Assembly (NCBI GenBank): GCA_937889645.1 | Contig: CALBZE010000157.1 | Span: 1-15,971, forward strand | DNA length: 15,971 nt | Direction: 5' to 3' | Source of the DNA: an uncultured bacterium | GTDB lineage: Bacteria > Gemmatimonadota > Gemmatimonadetes > Longimicrobiales > RSA9 | In this document: piece by piece, positions 15,371-15,971 of the stretch | Numbering within the stretch: position 1 is the stretch's first letter | Layout: every line of letters starts with the position of its first letter | Program-made: the position numbers and the translations under genes | The notes under the pieces: generated by a model | What the model was told of the DNA's origin: nothing | Database searches by the model: none | Seen by the model: the letters and a program-made list of their open reading frames with translations, nothing else

Positions 15371-15971
15371 AGACGATCAGGTTCACCCCGAACTTCGTCG
15401 GGTCCTGCTGCATCGTCCGCTTCGTCTCCGGGTGGAAGTTCCACTCCGAGCTGTAGTCCTTGTTGCTGTACAGCAGACCGATCCGGTCCCGCCGCCGATC
15501 CCCGGTGCTCGGCCCCACGAAGATCGCATACAGGTGCGGGTGCAACAGATCGTCGCCCCAGCCGTTCAACTCGTGGTTCGTGTGCGGTGGCCCGTTCTCG
15601 AACGTGAAGAAACAACGGTAGATCTCATGATCGTTCGGCACCTCTTCCAGCTTGCCGAACAAACCCTCGATCTCCTCCGTCGCCGTCTGGTGGAAGACGC
15701 CCGTGATGTCGTGGTTGTGGTCATCCACCATCATGAAGCCGCCTCGCTCCACGTAGCGCTTCAGGTTCCGCCGCTCCGCCTCCGTGAACCGCACCGGCAA
15801 ATGCCCCGTCAGCCACACGAACGGGTAGTTGAACAGCTCCTCCGAATCCAGCCGCACGCTCACTCCCGCAGGCGCCACCTCGATCGACGTGTAGCGCGCC
15901 ACAGAGTCGATCAGGTTCGCCGGCAGCGCCGGCGCACTCTCCCAGTCCCCCGACGCATACTCCGCCGTCGC
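15354..15971 (-). CDS. DUF4159 domain protein, 5' end beyond the window
   Basis: C-terminal 205 residues of a DUF4159 protein; the frame stays open to the window edge, so the start is missing. The readable part opens with EYASGDWESAPALPANL, the conserved tyrosine-rich N-terminal strand region of the domain, continues with FNYPFVWLTGHLPVRF, the glycine/Asp turn RGGFMMVDDHNHD, and HPHLYAIF, and ends in FGVNLIVYALTR. A GTG at 15902 could be misread as the start, but conserved family sequence lies upstream of it, so it is internal. DUF4159 has an amidotransferase-like fold of unknown function and is commonly encoded with MoxR AAA+ ATPase, DUF58 and BatA-like proteins. Here it overlaps the following membrane protein by 17 bp, so they are likely co-translated. 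Any signal peptide lies outside the window. Confidence 0.85.
   Translation of the reverse strand, partial: ATAEYASGDWESAPALPANLIDSVARYTSIEVAPAGVSVRLDSEELFNYPFVWLTGHLPVRFTEAERRNLKRYVERGGFMMVDDHNHDITGVFHQTATEEIEGLFGKLEEVPNDHEIYRCFFTFENGPPHTNHELNGWGDDLLHPHLYAIFVGPSTGDRRRDRIGLLYSNKDYSSEWNFHPETKRTMQQDPTKFGVNLIVYALTR

Noticed and set aside
15354..15902. Complete DUF4159 gene starting at GTG 15902
   Set aside because: Conserved family sequence continues in frame upstream to the window edge, so the gene is truncated by the window, not starting there.
1..15971. tRNA, rRNA, CRISPR array, insertion sequence or attachment site
   Set aside because: No transposase-like protein, no regularly spaced repeats, no cloverleaf or rRNA-like sequence was seen by eye on either strand.

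Overview
All credible genes in this window lie on the minus strand, in a very GC-rich genome. The pairing of a SusC/RagA-type TonB-dependent receptor (with an N-terminal STN domain) and a compact SusD/RagB lipoprotein, next to a two-domain M16 peptidase and exported TldD/PmbA-family proteins, points to a didermic, high-GC soil- or sediment-type bacterium. The SusD C-terminus and the gene mix resemble Gemmatimonadota. That assignment is from family resemblance only and is moderate in confidence.

The window holds two transcription units. At the right edge (14012-15971) is the end of an operon with a DUF4159 protein, cut by the window edge, followed by a membrane-anchored protein with a glutamine-amidotransferase-like fold. 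Such genes usually sit with MoxR/DUF58/BatA genes, which would lie beyond the window. A nested GC-rich hairpin at 13941-13972 may end this unit. A gap of about 285 bp then precedes the second unit.

The second unit runs from 13726 down to 164 and has seven genes packed as one operon, with three or four ATGA overlaps and gaps of at most about 25 bp. In transcription order they are SusC-type receptor, SusD-type lipoprotein, a lipoprotein with Ig-like and cupredoxin-like folds, a Tat-exported TldD homologue, a TldE/PmbA homologue, a secreted protein with a thioredoxin-like domain, and a secreted M16 zinc peptidase. A perfect 11-bp inverted repeat at 111-139 follows the last gene.

The tight packing and export signals suggest a single envelope pathway. 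The SusCD pair would import a ligand, plausibly a peptide as for RagAB, and the periplasmic TldD/E-like pair and M16 peptidase would act on it. The most striking detail is that several members keep the fold of a metal or redox protein but lack the usual active-site residues. The TldD homologue has lost both histidines of HExxxH and the C-terminal cysteines. The cupredoxin-like domain lacks copper ligands. The thioredoxin-like domain has no CxxC. Only the M16 peptidase keeps a complete catalytic set.
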